The notes under the pieces were generated by a model. It saw only the letters and a program-made list of their open reading frames with translations. It ran no database searches and was not told the DNA's origin. The position numbers were made by a program, and so were the translations under genes. From Megalobrama amblycephala (taxonomy: Eukaryota; Chordata; Actinopteri; Cypriniformes; Xenocyprididae), in contig NC_063054.1 of the NCBI RefSeq assembly GCF_018812025.1, positions 30,617,806 through 30,681,805 on the forward strand: DNA of 64,000 bases, written 5' to 3'. Positions 1 to 11,576 of the stretch are shown piece by piece (position 1 is the stretch's first letter; each line of letters starts with the position of its first letter).

Positions 1-335
1 ACAAAATATATAACACTGGCCTAGTGGTTTTTGGATATTTTACTGCAAAATTCTTACATATTGCACCTATATTTATAATTAATACTTAAATAATAATAAT
101 AACAAAGTTGTGCCTATAATTCTCTAAATTGTAGAATAAATTTTTTTTCCTGGGCCTATAAAATCTGTTCAGTACTGCCAAAACTATTCACACAGATAAA
201 CAGATTTTGTTATGCAGCACCACAAAATGTGCACCACATTGCTTTCAGCTAAAATTCCTTAATCCAAATTGATTGTTAGTGGTAGTGCCTTTAAAGCTTT
301 TTACATCCAGAAAGTATATCTGCAACCACAAAAAA

Positions 336-405
336 TAGATAGATAGAATGATTGATAGACAGATCGACAGACAGACAGACAGAATGGTCGGTTGATGGAT
401 AGATA
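336..405. repeat. GATA/GACA tetranucleotide microsatellite
   Basis: Interrupted ATAG and ACAG repeats. Confidence 0.8.
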
Positions 406-2754
406 GTCAAACAAATACCCGTGAGAAAACATCAACTAAAAATACAATTCTTGTGACATCCCTCTGACATGAGACCCTAGATAATGAATCTCCCACTTTG
501 CCCACTCACTCTCCTGCCTGTTGAATGTTAATCCATCTGGTTGGAGCTCCATGAGCACCTGTCACAGATGCTGGTAATCACCATCTTTCAGGGACCAGGT
601 GTGGATGTTGGCGGATTTGTGTGGGGTTTCTCATTTGGGTGGGATGTTGCAGTGTTCGGCGATATCCGAGTGGTTTAGCTTAGTGCTTAATTACTGTATA
701 TGGGCTGATAACTGAAACATTTACGTTTTTTTATAAAGTACACTTATGAAAACCCTAGACCTGTGCTTTCTGAAAACTTCACCATTTATAACTTCAGAGA
801 AAACCTGCAAATTTAGGCTATAATCATCCAGCTTCAGAGACAAATCAATAAAAAGTTATTAAAATTCAGCTGAGTTGACGATTATGAACCCTGACACATT
901 TGTGCACTGTATAAGCTATTTGTGAGAATTATTCAAGGGAGGTGTAACAAATAATACAATTAACTTTGCCAAATTGTACAGTATAAAATCTAAGAAATGC
1001 ATAAATCCACAATAGCTGCATTTCCACTGTCAGGCCAAATGCAAACGTGCTCGTGCGTGCCAGGGCCGGAGAGTCAACACCACTTCTTATTACCCAGGTT
1101 ATCATATCAGGCTACCAGCTAACATAAACATTTAAGACATTTAAAATCATTTTCAGCTCAAAACTCACTTTCAGACATCAGCAAGTGTCTGAAATAACTT
1201 GCGATTGTGATCCGACGGGGATTATATTATATATTTATATGTGATGCCAAAGGCTACTTATGCTAATCATCATAATAAATACACATATGATTATGGAAAA
1301 TACCAGAGACTGCTTGAAGAATTCAGACAAAACTGTGGTGGTGTTCAAGTGCATTCAACTCGTAAATACGATCTTTCTGACATGACTTGAACGCACCATC
1401 GGCTACTCCAGTTAACTCATAACTAGGGCTGCCTCCTAATAGTCGACCAAACATTAGTCACCTAGCCTCCCCATGCTGGTGAAGTTGTGGGGTTGTATGA
1501 CTTTGTTCTAAGGAGGCGAGTTTTAGGGTAGTGCTGTGGAAACAGCTTGATTTTGGCCTCGTGGTCTGAGGCTTTTCCTGGCTCGCACTGGCTGAAAGTG
1601 ACACAAATTTCTGCTTCCAACCAAATACATACTCAAGGAGACTGCAAATACGATCTTTGTCCTCACAATAAAAAAGGTGCGTGGGTCTTTTTCAGCAGGT
1701 TACACTGAAAGACTGCCATATTAGCAGAGTCTGGCAATTCCAAGTGCCCACCGGCTCAAAGCACAACGTATTGTTTCCCATCCAGCATTCAGGCGGATCT
1801 GAAAGGGCCCCGTGTGCCACAGTCTCAGTGCCAGCTATTGTGTGTGTTCACTCCCTCGGTTTGCCCAGCCACACTTCTTCACGGGACGTTTTCTGAGATA
1901 TTAAGTAACAATAAAAATAACTAATTGAGTAACAGATTGAAATTTAAACTGGATTCGCTAATAACCTTCCTCTCCAGCACATTAGCAATGAGCAATCAGT
2001 TAAATTTCTTCAGATTTGAAAAAAATGAAGGTTTGAGTTGCTGCCTTGTTTTGAATCTTGAACAGATCTAGTCAAATGTTATTTACACAGGCCAGGTTTC
2101 AGTCACTGACGTGGGCAGCCTGGGATGGAGCCGTGTTACACAAACCAGCACTTTAACTCGTAGATGGATCACATATTGATTTCTGTACCATAATTCATTT
2201 TATATAACTGCCGGCAAGGCACATATGTGGATAGTGAGTGGGCTCGCTTCCGCAGATATTTTTATATCCTTTTAAGGTCCAAGACTAGAACAAACACTGG
2301 TTTTTGGTCGATTATAGTGACGTGTCCAGAGTTGAGATTTTTATTAGCCTTCCAAGCACGTTTGAATCAATGATATTTTTTTGTTGTTGTTGGCTTGAGA
2401 ACTAGATAAAAATCCAGTGGCTGTGCTTTTGATGCAGTCGATCTTTAACACTTCCAGATCAGTGAGAGGCTCCTACTAAAAGAGACCAGAGCAAAAGTGC
2501 TGCCAAGTGCAATCTGATTGGATCAACCCAACTAACAAAAATATGTTCTAAGAATATTTCGCCAATGTTTCTATTCAGTTATCAAAACTTTATTTCTGAA
2601 TGTTTTCTGAACATTAAAGCATCCAATTTTTTTTTCTTGGTTATGCAAATGTTAAAGGAACATTCCAATTTATTGTTCTTCAAACTTCATTAGAATGTTA
2701 CTTTTTGGAATGTTCTCTGCACATTCTGAAACAAGTAGTAATACCAAAGTCCCT
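401..2754. other. Gene-free stretch
   Basis: No exon, RNA gene or complete mobile element recognised. 2513-2745 looks repeat-like (several GAATGTTCT/GAACATT motifs). Confidence 0.6.
1425..1530. repeat. Possible dispersed repeat terminus (AGGGCTGCCTCC)
   Basis: AACTAGGGCTGCCTCCTAAT followed by AGTCGACC resembles the TAGGGCTGC ends of fish hAT-type repeats. No opposite end was found. Confidence 0.3.
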
Positions 2755-3215
2755 TTAAGACAAGTCATTTCACTCGGCGGCCATCTTTGAAACGCCTCTA
2801 GGGCATCCTGGGCATCATGTAATCTCTTTGAATGGGGAAACATCAAATTCTCCAAAACTGTTCGCCAACCTTACGATTAAATTTCATATTTGAAATCACC
2901 AATAAAATCTAACAACAACCGGCTCATAAATTTAGTTTCTAAACGCTCGAATCATGACAAAAAAAACTTTATTTTTCAGGCTGGATCAAGCTAATGCGCA
3001 TGCGCAGACCTAAATGCGCGTCTCTTCGGAGGCTGACTGTTTCTATAGAAACCGGTGATTCTAACGGCCGCTGAAGTGACGCGATGACTTTACCAGTCGG
3101 CGATTGGCTCTTATTTAGAAGGCGGGACTTATTCCGCCATATTGCGCGTTACACTTTCTCCCATTCAAAACAATACGAGTGACACGTCTTGTGTTATTCT
3201 ATAGTCTTTGGTAAT
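2755..3215. repeat. Dispersed repeat (CGGCGGCCATCTTTG family), short copy
   Basis: It matches both ends of the 15181-16440 repeat, including GGCTGGATCAAGCTAATGCG and GGCGGGACTTATTCCGC, without the THAP-bearing middle. CpG-rich relative to its surroundings. Confidence 0.75.
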
Positions 3216-3669
3216 ACTTAAACTATGTTAGACAAACATACAACCTGGATATTAGCATTAACATTAAGTCTAATCATCTGAGCTGTAAAAAAACATGAAT
3301 AATTTCTCAGAAGCCACAGGAAAATTGTGCCGTGCTAAAACAGCCCTTATTATTAAAATGAATCACTATTCACCGAGTCCACAATACACACTCAACTCAC
3401 ATTCAATTATACACTACCACAGACTTTTATTGTTCTTAATGAGGGGAATTATATAACTACACCTTAATCTTACCCATTACACTTTCCTTACACCTTCTGT
3501 CTTTTTAGATTTTATTTAAGACATTATTTTGCCCATTTATGAACCTGTTTTATAACTGAGGGACATCCTCACAAAGTGTGTTTAAGAGGTTTAACTATGT
3601 AATATGTGAGAACATTTTGAGCAATTTGGCTCTCACACATGTGGTATGGTACACATACACACACACACT

Positions 3670-4365
3670 GGTTTCCATGTTTTACGGGGACTTCCCAAAG
3701 ATGTAAAGATTTTTATACTGTGTGAATTGTATATTCTATCCCCCATGGTAAAACGGTTTTAATTTATTAACACTCAAAAGCTATTCTTTGAATTAATTAT
3801 GAATTAATTCATAATTAATTAATTGAATTAATGTGAATGTAATTAAATCATGGAAAGGATTTCCACGTGATTAAATGGCTTTCTTTCAGCATTAAGCACT
3901 TTTGTTAGGCTAACTTAAATTGCATAGATTGGATCAACTTAAGTAAATGAGTTGGTCCAAAACATTGCAAATTAGTTGGGGTGACACTATTAAATTAAGC
4001 TGTGCCCAACCATAGTAAATAAGTTGAATCAACCTTAATAAATTAAGTTGACCCAACGTAAGTACATTAAATTGGAATAAAAGAATTGCATAATGCAGAA
4101 ATAAAGCAACTTAATCATGTGGAAATCCTTTCCATGATTTTTTTATGTTCGTTCAAAGAGTTATTTTTTTGAGTGTACACTAACCCTACCCCTAAACCTA
4201 CCCATAAAAGAAAACTTTCTGCATTTTTAAATTTTCAGCACTCTTCATTTAGTTTGATTTATAAGCTGTTTTCCTCATAGGGACCAAAAAAATGTCCCCA
4301 TAAGGTCAAAATTTACTGCTATTACTATCCTTGTGGATATATTTGGTCCCCATAATGTAGGAAAT
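3670..4365. repeat. Dispersed GGGGAC/GTCCCC-rich repeat, interrupted
   Basis: 3670-3770 and 4176-4365 match the reverse complement of 55585-55850 (blocks such as AACCTACCCAT, GTCCCCATAAGG). The 3771-4175 element lies between the two parts. It ends in an (AC)n array at 4373-4410. Confidence 0.75.
3771..4175. mobile_element. CACTCAAAA-ended inverted-repeat element
   Basis: It begins CACTCAAAAGCTATT and ends TTATTTTTTTGAGTG. Internal inverted blocks (ATGGAAAGGATTTCCAC near 3850 and GTGGAAATCCTTTCCAT near 4120) allow a long stem. It interrupts the GGGGAC-rich repeat at 3670-4365. No clean target duplication. Confidence 0.7.
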
Positions 4366-4367
4366 AA

Positions 4368-4372
<5 letters not shown>

Positions 4373-4410
<38 letters not shown>
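4373..4410. repeat. (AC)n microsatellite
   Basis: Near-pure AC dinucleotides. Confidence 0.95.
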
Positions 4411-4424
4411 TATTGTACATCTAT

Positions 4425-4730
4425 CTTTGTGAGGACATTTCTTTGACACAATGCAATCTCTAAGCTCCTTACCCTAACCCTACCCATCACAACTAAGAGC
4501 CTAACTCGAACCCTTACCGTAAACCTACCCTTAACCTGATTTTAACCGTATCCCTAAAACCAAGTCTTGACCCTCAAACAGGCCTTTAAATGTGTCTCAG
4601 AAAGTGAGGACCGGCCAAAATGTCCTCTTCATATTTAACTAATATTTTACTTTACTGTCTTTGTCCCCGCTCTGATGGTCTAAAACTCAAACCAGTCCTC
4701 ACAAAGATAGTTGCACACACACACACGGTT
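4425..4730. repeat. Dispersed repeat with CCCTAACCCTACCC blocks
   Basis: A low-complexity CCTAA-rich stretch bounded by ATCTTTGTGAGGAC and its inverted counterpart GTCCTCACAAAGAT, so it may be a short inverted-repeat element. Adjacent to (AC)n on both sides. Confidence 0.55.
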
Positions 4731-7067
4731 TTGGAAGTACTATAGTAGTACAACAGCAATCAACATAATGCAACACACTGCTATTACAAATGAAAAGATA
4801 TTTCTTTAGCTTCAGGCACTTTCATGTCCCAGTGGTTTATTTTATTAAAACTGTCAGATTTCAACTTATTTGTTATCTAAAAGTCACAGTAAAACTGTCT
4901 TGGAAACTTTTGGTCATGCCTTCATCTTTTATTTCTGCTACCTTTTCAAATGCCTTTTATGTTTAGATTTGTTGTTTAGACGTACTAGGAAGAACGTGAG
5001 GGAGTTTAGTTTCCATCCACAGGACCAGAAATGCTCACAGTTCAAGAAACATCCTTAAAGCAACACTCAAACTTGGGTCACATCACATGAAAAAAAGATG
5101 CAACAATTGTAAAAGGACAGAAAAAAAAAATACTGCACAGTGTAAACGGGCTTTACATAAATAACTACAGAAATGTAGTAAATGGGGAACACAGGGACAT
5201 CTTGGCTGAATGTTTGATCTCTTTGTCAGTTACAGTAAGTGTGGGCCATGTTTCTTATCTTCATGTACGCCTGCAACGGCTGAAGCATTTGTAATGATGT
5301 GGATGGTTGCTATTTCTGTGTGGGCTCTCAGAGCTGGATTAACACTCTATCAAAATGATAAATGCAACGAGGCACTTCATGCATCTCTCTTTTGTGTGCG
5401 TAATCTATGCTGTTCATGACCAGGCATTCTGTCAGCATGTTTCCTTCTTCACTGCCTGATTTTCAAGTGAGAAACTGCATTGCTTTCAAAATGGATGATT
5501 TTAGAAACATAGGAAGATCTGAAGTTAAGGCTAGTGTCTCTCAATTAATTTTTGTTCATTTCAGCTCCTTACACATATATTTGACTATTTTTGGATTAAC
5601 TTTTAAATCAAGCAATTCACTACACATCACTATGTTCACAGTAATATAAGATATCATTTGCATATTGTGTTTCATTTCATTATGTGAATGTAAAAGGTAT
5701 TAGTGTTGTCACGGTACCAAACTTTCAGTAGTCGGTAGCAACACCAGCAAAGTTTCATGATTCATGGTCAGTGTTGGAGGTAACACATTACAAGTAACTT
5801 GAGTTATGTAATCAGATTACTTAAAGTAATGACTAAAGTAACACATTACTTTTAAATTTACAACAAAATATCTGAGATAATTTTTCAAATAAGTAAAGTA
5901 ACTTCTACTATATACTATATCCTGCTTGTATATACTGCACACATCATGTTTATACATTGTTGGTTGTAACCATTCATGAGCGTGCAGAGCTCACATTGAA
6001 TAAAATCTGCCATTTGGAGCAGATTCTGCCTTCATGCACTCAACAAACATGTCTCTGATTGGCTACAATCTCAACTTTATGTAAATAAAGTAAATACAAT
6101 GTAAATACAAACCTTTTGAAGCTTCAGAACTATCAAGTTTTAAGTTTGTAGTACTCATGCATGTTAATTGCTCCTAACTTGAAGTACTGAGTTAGCTAAC
6201 TCATACACTTTGATAGCAGTTAGCATAAAATATTTAGTTAATTCAGTTTTTTATTCTGAGTTCTTCCAAATCAAATGAGTTGTTTACTTCACTATAAACC
6301 CTAATAAGAAAATTATTTTTATCGGGTTTACAGTGTATGCATGGAAGCAGCCACTTATCAGCGGGTACCAGTAGACTGCAGAAAGGCTGGTATAATTACA
6401 TTTTTAAAATTTAAGTATCTACTTGATACCAAAGCATTGGTACTTCAGACAAAACGAAAAGGTATAGTTCACCTAAAAATAAACATATGTTGTGTGAAAA
6501 ATGGAGAATAATGTACAAAAATAATGTAATGTACATAAATATATGAACAATAAATAAATGACAGAATATTCATTTATGTGCACACTGTTACTTTAAGTAT
6601 TTTACTGAGTGCTGTTCATTGACTATTTCTCTGACTCTTCACCAGGTGGCTTCTGATCAACAAATACACAGATCCTTCATTAGCAGCTCATTAGCAAACA
6701 CTGGGCCAAGAGCTTGTTAACTTATGTTTATTACTGTTTTGTCCATGGGGGGAAAAATATTGCTCATTTTCAGCGAGTTGGAAATGAAATTAATCATCTT
6801 CACCCCGGGTCTGCAGATATCTCTATTGTAAACATAAGTGCCCCCCTGTGCTTCCAATTAGGCTGCACAACAGCTAGCATGTTGACGTGCAGTGGCAGGA
6901 CTAATCCTTTTGAAACATATCGCTAACATTTTGTAAATATTTATTCAATTGTGGTCACATTTTTTCATGTAACATTAGTTTGAGTGACCCACATCAACAG
7001 GGATGTGAGCGCATATTTGTTGAAACTGAACTGAGACGAGCAGTTTGCTTCTGATTGCTTCTGCTAA

Positions 7068-7069
<2 letters not shown>
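4731..7069. other. Gene-free stretch
   Basis: Apart from the 5760-5905 repeat nothing is recognised. Reading frames up to about 80 codons have no protein signature. Confidence 0.6.
5760..5905. repeat. Dispersed repeat (AGTAACACATTAC type)
   Basis: It contains GTGTTGGAGGTAACACATTA and TAACTTGAGTTATGTAATCA, a very common fish interspersed motif. Short relatives occur at 22590-22625 and about 61310-61400. Confidence 0.55.

Positions 7070-7108
<39 letters not shown>
7070..7108. repeat. (TA)n array at a Tc1 left end
   Basis: Pure alternating TA ending at the Tc1 terminus at 7109. Confidence 0.95.
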
Positions 7109-7111
<3 letters not shown>

Positions 7112-8279
7112 TGTCCTCCACAAATATTGGCACCCTTAGTAAAGCAAAGGCGGCTGTGAAAATAAATCTGCATTGTTTATCTTTTTGATCTTTCATTCAA
7201 AAAATTCACAAAATTCTAACCTTTCATTGAAGGAAAAGAATTGAAAATGGGGGAAAAAGCTCATTATGAAATAAATGTTTTTCTCCAATACATGTTTGCC
7301 ACAATTATTGGCATCCCTAGAAATTCTTCTGAGTAAAATATTCTGAGTCTTGAGTCTCAGAAAGCCTAAAAAAAATTACCAAACACCACCTACATCCCCA
7401 CAAGTTGTTCGGGAGGGTTTCAAGAAAAATCCTTTTTTGCTCATCCAAAAACAAACTCCAGCATATTCAGTTGTCAGGCAAGACTGGAACTTCAAATGGG
7501 ACCGGCTTCTGTGGTAAGATGAAACTAAAAAAATAGCTTTTTGGCAGCAAACCCACCAGATGGGTTTGGTGCACACATGGATAAAAAGTTCCCCATGCCC
7601 ACGGTTAAATATGCTGCTGGATCTTTAATGCTGTGAGCCTATTTTTCTGCTAGAGGTCCTGGACATCTTGTTCAGATACATGGCATCATGGATTCTATCA
7701 AATACTAACAGATAAAAAATCAAAACCTGACCACTTCTGCTAGAAATCCAATAATGGGCAGTGGTTGGATCATCCATCAGGACAATGATCCAAAACAAAC
7801 ATCAAAACCAACACAAAAATGTGTCACTGAGTACAAAATGAAGCTTCTGCCATGGCCATCCCAGTTCCCTGACCTGAAACCTAAAGAAAATGAGTGGAGT
7901 GAACTGAAGAGAAGAAGCACCAACATGGAGCTGGGAATCTGAAGGATCTGGAGAGATTCTGTATGGAGGAATGGTCTCTGATCTCTCCTCAGGTTTCTCC
8001 AAACTCATCAGGCATTATAGAAGAAGACTCAGAGCTGTTATCTTGGGAAAAGGACATTGCAATAATTGGGTGCCAATAATTGTGGCCAACATGAACTAGA
8101 GAAAAACATTTATTTCATAATGAGCTTTTCCACCCATTTTCAATTATTTTCCTTCAATGAAAGGTTATAATTTTGTGATTTTTTTTTAATGAAAGATCAA
8201 AAAGATAAACAATGCAGATTTATTTTCACAGCTGCCTTTGCTCATATTTACTAAGGGTGCCAATATTTGTGGAGGACAT

Positions 8280-8281
<2 letters not shown>
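7109..8281 (+). mobile_element. Internally deleted Tc1-like transposon
   Basis: Inverted termini CAGTGTCCTCCACAAATATT (left) and the complement ending at 8281. The inverted repeats are about 210 bp, and their inner segment closely resembles the 49469-51070 element. The length is 1.17 kb, short of the usual 1.6 kb, so the N-terminal half of the transposase is missing. Both sides run into alternating AT arrays (7070-7108 and 8288-8318). Confidence 0.9.
7376..8050 (+). pseudogene. Tc1 transposase C-terminal remnant
   Basis: The recognisable open part (7754-7942) encodes GWIIHQDNDPKQTSKPTQK and WPSQFPDLKPKENEWSEL: the second catalytic Asp (QDNDP) and the Glu (PKENEW) of a DD34E triad. Flanking sequence aligns with the same family after frameshifts and stops. 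The N-terminal DNA-binding half is absent. Confidence 0.85.

Positions 8282-8287
<6 letters not shown>

Positions 8288-8318
<31 letters not shown>
8288..8318. repeat. (AT)n array between two Tc1 elements
   Basis: Alternating AT immediately right of 7109-8281 and just left of 8338-9870. Confidence 0.95.
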
Positions 8319-8321
<3 letters not shown>

Positions 8322-8382
8322 CATGTATACACACAAACTCACTGGCCACTTTATTAGGTACACTTTGCTAGTGTGTTGGGAA

Positions 8383-8884
8383 TCTGAAAAGTCAGTCGTC
8401 TTCTAATTTTTTTTTTTATAGGCGGCATCCAGGATAAGCACAATTATCATTCTGATGAACAATACAACACATGCGTCTTCCCTCTCTGTTGTAAACAAAC
8501 ACAGCGTCAGCTAACGTGTGTTTGCTCCCACGCATACGTCATAATGCGACAGGAAGCTTGCGCTGCAGACTATCGTGAAAGCGTTCAGGGCCATTTGCCG
8601 AGGCTGTGAATTACAGGTAATCATTTTTTAAATAATGTTCAGTTTCTTGCATAGACCAATCGTTTTGCTTCATAAGACCTCAATGTATCATCAGGAGCCA
8701 GGAGTATTAATTTCGTTTTGCCTGTTTATGTTTTGTTGACTTTCAAAGTGATGGTAGCCGTTGACTTGAATTATATGAGTAATCCAAGTTTTCAGCTAAA
8801 AATATTCTTTATTGTTTTACTAAAGAAATAAAAACACCTACATGGATCTCCTTAGGGTGAGTAAATTAAAAGCAAATTTTGAAC
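8383..8884. repeat. Insert within the Tc1-like element at 8338-9870
   Basis: This stretch interrupts the element between its left terminus and the CTTCGTGGCA stretch that normally follows closely. Its right end (CACCTACATGG ... GGGTGAGTAAATT) resembles the terminus of a dispersed cyprinid repeat also seen at 13411 and 53425. Boundaries are approximate because they rest on remembered family structure. Confidence 0.5.
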
Positions 8885-9127
8885 CATTCCTTTACTTCTT
8901 CGTGGCACAGAGTCAACAAGGTGCTGGAAACATTCCTCAGAGATTTTGGTCCATACTGTCAAGACAGCATCACGCAGTTGCTGCAGATTTGTTGGCTGCA
9001 CATCCATGATGTGAATGTGCTGTTCTACCACATCCCAAATCAGAAATGAGATCTGGTGACTGTGGAGGCCTGCGAATGGACATGGTCAGCAACAATACAC
9101 AGGTAGGCTGTGGCATTTAAATGATGC

Positions 9128-9729
9128 TCAGTTGGTTGGGGCCCAAAGTTTGCCAAGAAAATATCCCCTCACCATTACACCACCTGCAGCCTGAACCATT
9201 GATACAAGGCAGGATGGATCCATGCTTTCATATTGTTTACACCAAATTCTGACCCAACCATCTGAATGTCGCAGCAGAAATCGAGACTTGTCAGACCAGG
9301 CAATGTTTTTCAATTTTCTATTATCCAATTTTGGTGAGCACATGTAAACTATAGCCTCAGTTTGCTGTTCTTATAGCTGACAGGAGTGGCACAGGTGTGG
9401 TCTTCTGCTGCTGTAACCCCTCTGCTTTAAGGTTTGATGAGTTGTGCGTTCAGAGATGCTCTTCTGCAGACCTCGGTTGAAACGAGTGGATATTTGAGTT
9501 ACTGTTGCTCGAACCAGTCTGGCCATTCTCCTCTGACCTCTGGCATCAACAAGGCATTTTCGCCCACAGAACAGCCGCCCATTGGAAACTTTTTTTCAGA
9601 CCATTCTCTGTACACCCTAGAGATGGTTCTGTGTGAAAATCCCAGTAGATCAGCAGTTTCTGAAATACTCAGTTCAGCCCGTCTGGCACCAACAACCATG
9701 CCGCATTCAAAGCCACGTTTCTTCCCCAT
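9128..9729 (-). pseudogene. Tc1 transposase remnants (N-terminal and central parts)
   Basis: 9499-9729 encodes an N-terminal piece beginning MGKKRGFECGMVVGARRAEL and containing the helix-turn-helix SISETADLLGFSHRTISRVY. 9128-9343 encodes a central catalytic piece with IAWSDKSRFLLRHSDG, including the first catalytic Asp. The pieces are separated by frameshifts and stops. The C-terminal catalytic part is not intact. Confidence 0.85.
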
Positions 9730-9870
9730 TCTGCTCAGCTTGAACTTCAGAAGATCATCTTGACCAGGTCTACATGCCTACACACATTGAGTTGCTGCCA
9801 TGTGATTTGCTGATTAAATATTTATGTTAACAAGCAGCTGAACACGTTTACCTAATAAAGTGGCCAGCTT

Positions 9871-11169
9871 TAACTATATGTTAATTCATCTTTCGCTTTG
9901 TAGAAGCAAATCTAAACAGAGGCCACCATGGACAGGTTAAATAACTAAATAAAATATAAATAAATAAATGAATGCACATTAAACATTTAACTACTTCCTC
10001 TTTCACTTGGTAGAAGCTAATTTATGCAGATGCCAACACTGGCAGGCTGCTGAAGTGCAATTAAAAATCAACTTACACAGTTAAGATGTCTTTCCATTCA
10101 GAAATTATCAATGTGCATTGAATCTACACTTATCGTTCTTCAAAACAGGTCTCTTATGTTACACCATGTGCTTACAGAGCAAGACAATTAATTAACTGGC
10201 TTTCTATTATACCTGTTAAGACATGTCAAATTTTTGAAATTAAATCTGTTGTTCCTGGAAACAACCATGAAATCAAATGCAGTGTGTTATCAACTCAAGT
10301 TTTCTTTGACTAGTCTAGCGTTTGAATGGAAACAAATAGAAAGTGACAGTGGGAAGAGGTACAGCTGCCGGAGACAGTTTCATTACCTCACATCATTCAG
10401 CGATCACAATAAACTTCTTATTGAAGGATATGAAAAAAATATGGAGCTTCGTGATGGCCTCATATTGAAAAGAAATCTTGCTGTGACAAATGAGACCCCA
10501 TTCTGTGCTGAAATGGAAAGTGTGTTGCCAAGGCTTTGTTTACAGCTTTAAATGGTTTTAATTGCTCAAGAGATTTTTGGATATTTTGCCATGTCCCTGA
10601 AATCCTTTGTCCAGTGTGCTCATTGACCCCAGGGCTCTATAATAAGGGCACAATTAACATAGGCACATCCATGCCCACATCTGGGCCAAATTGCCAATGG
10701 AATGGAAAACATTACAATGGTGCCAAGCTCTAAAGGCCAACAAATGTCCCAATTTATATTCACTCAAGCCTTCTTATAAAAAAAGAAATGTGTTTTCCTC
10801 AACTTGCAACCCCTCGTTCCACAGCGGGTAAATTGGGTCTGTGTGACGGTTCTTCTTGTGCTTGGCATGGTGTATTGTTATCGTGTTTCAGCTCTACAGG
10901 CGGCAGTGTTGGGATTTAAGGTCAGGCTCAGCTACTGAGATGGACTGATGGAAGAATCAGACTCATTTCAGCCTCACAGTGGAGTTGGACAAGGCTTCGG
11001 GCAGTAGCTCACTAGAGAAATATCACATTTTGAAGCATTTCCTGTGAGAATAACCCATGTGTTGCTACTGGCATCTTACCAAGAACAGGTGTTTGGCTGA
11101 AATATGAAACATAGAAATTATGTTCCCTACCATTCTATTCATATAGCATGTTTTGTAAATTATTAAGTA
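9871..11169. other. Gene-free stretch
   Basis: No recognisable coding or repeat feature. A 105-codon frame at 10234-10551 shows no known motif and lacks splice support. Confidence 0.6.
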
Positions 11170-11497
11170 GTATTTGGAATAACAGATGGATAAAAAATAA
11201 TGTAAAGCTAGATTTTCAGCATCATTACTCCAGTCTTCGGTGTCACATGATCCTTTAGAAATCATCCTAATATGCTGATTTGCTGCTTGAGTGAAATTTG
11301 AAACCATTCAACATTTTTCAGTATTCTTTTCAGGATGAATATAAAGTTTTGAAAGAACAGCATTTATTTGAATCAGACATATTTTGATTTTACTGACATT
11401 TTGATTAATTTAATGCATCCTTGCTGCATAAAATTAATTTCTTTAAAAAAAAGAAGAAAAAAAAGTCTTAATGACCCCAAACTTTTGAACGGTAGTG
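11170..11497. repeat. Dispersed repeat (CCAAACTTTTGAACGGTAG end), partial
   Basis: It contains ATTTTCAGCATCATTACTCC, TGTCACATGATCCTT and ends CCCCAAACTTTTGAACGG. The same blocks recur at 14755-15112, 20925-21175 and 60000-60190. It runs into an A-rich stretch and then the (AT)n at 11529-11574. Confidence 0.8.
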
Positions 11498-11522
11498 TAT
11501 AAAATGAAAAAAAATAAAAATA

Positions 11523-11528
<6 letters not shown>

Positions 11529-11574
<46 letters not shown>
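11529..11574. repeat. (AT)n array
   Basis: Pure AT repeats after the end of a dispersed repeat. Confidence 0.95.

Positions 11575-11576
<2 letters not shown>

Larger units (their letters stand above)
8338..9870 (-). mobile_element. Tc1-like element with a nested insertion
   Basis: The ends share CTGGCCACTTTATTAGGTA in inverted orientation (near 8341-8360 and 9848-9867). Transposase fragments lie on the minus strand. The element starts right after an AT array that itself follows the 7109-8281 element. From memory of this common fish family, sequence inside 8383-8884 is foreign and about 140 bp of the internal region near 9065-9080 is missing. Confidence 0.85.

Noticed and set aside
4180..4560. 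Interstitial telomere tract (CCCTAA)n
   Set aside because: Only scattered CCCTAACCCTACCC motifs; no run of perfect hexamers. It fits the low-complexity part of a dispersed repeat.
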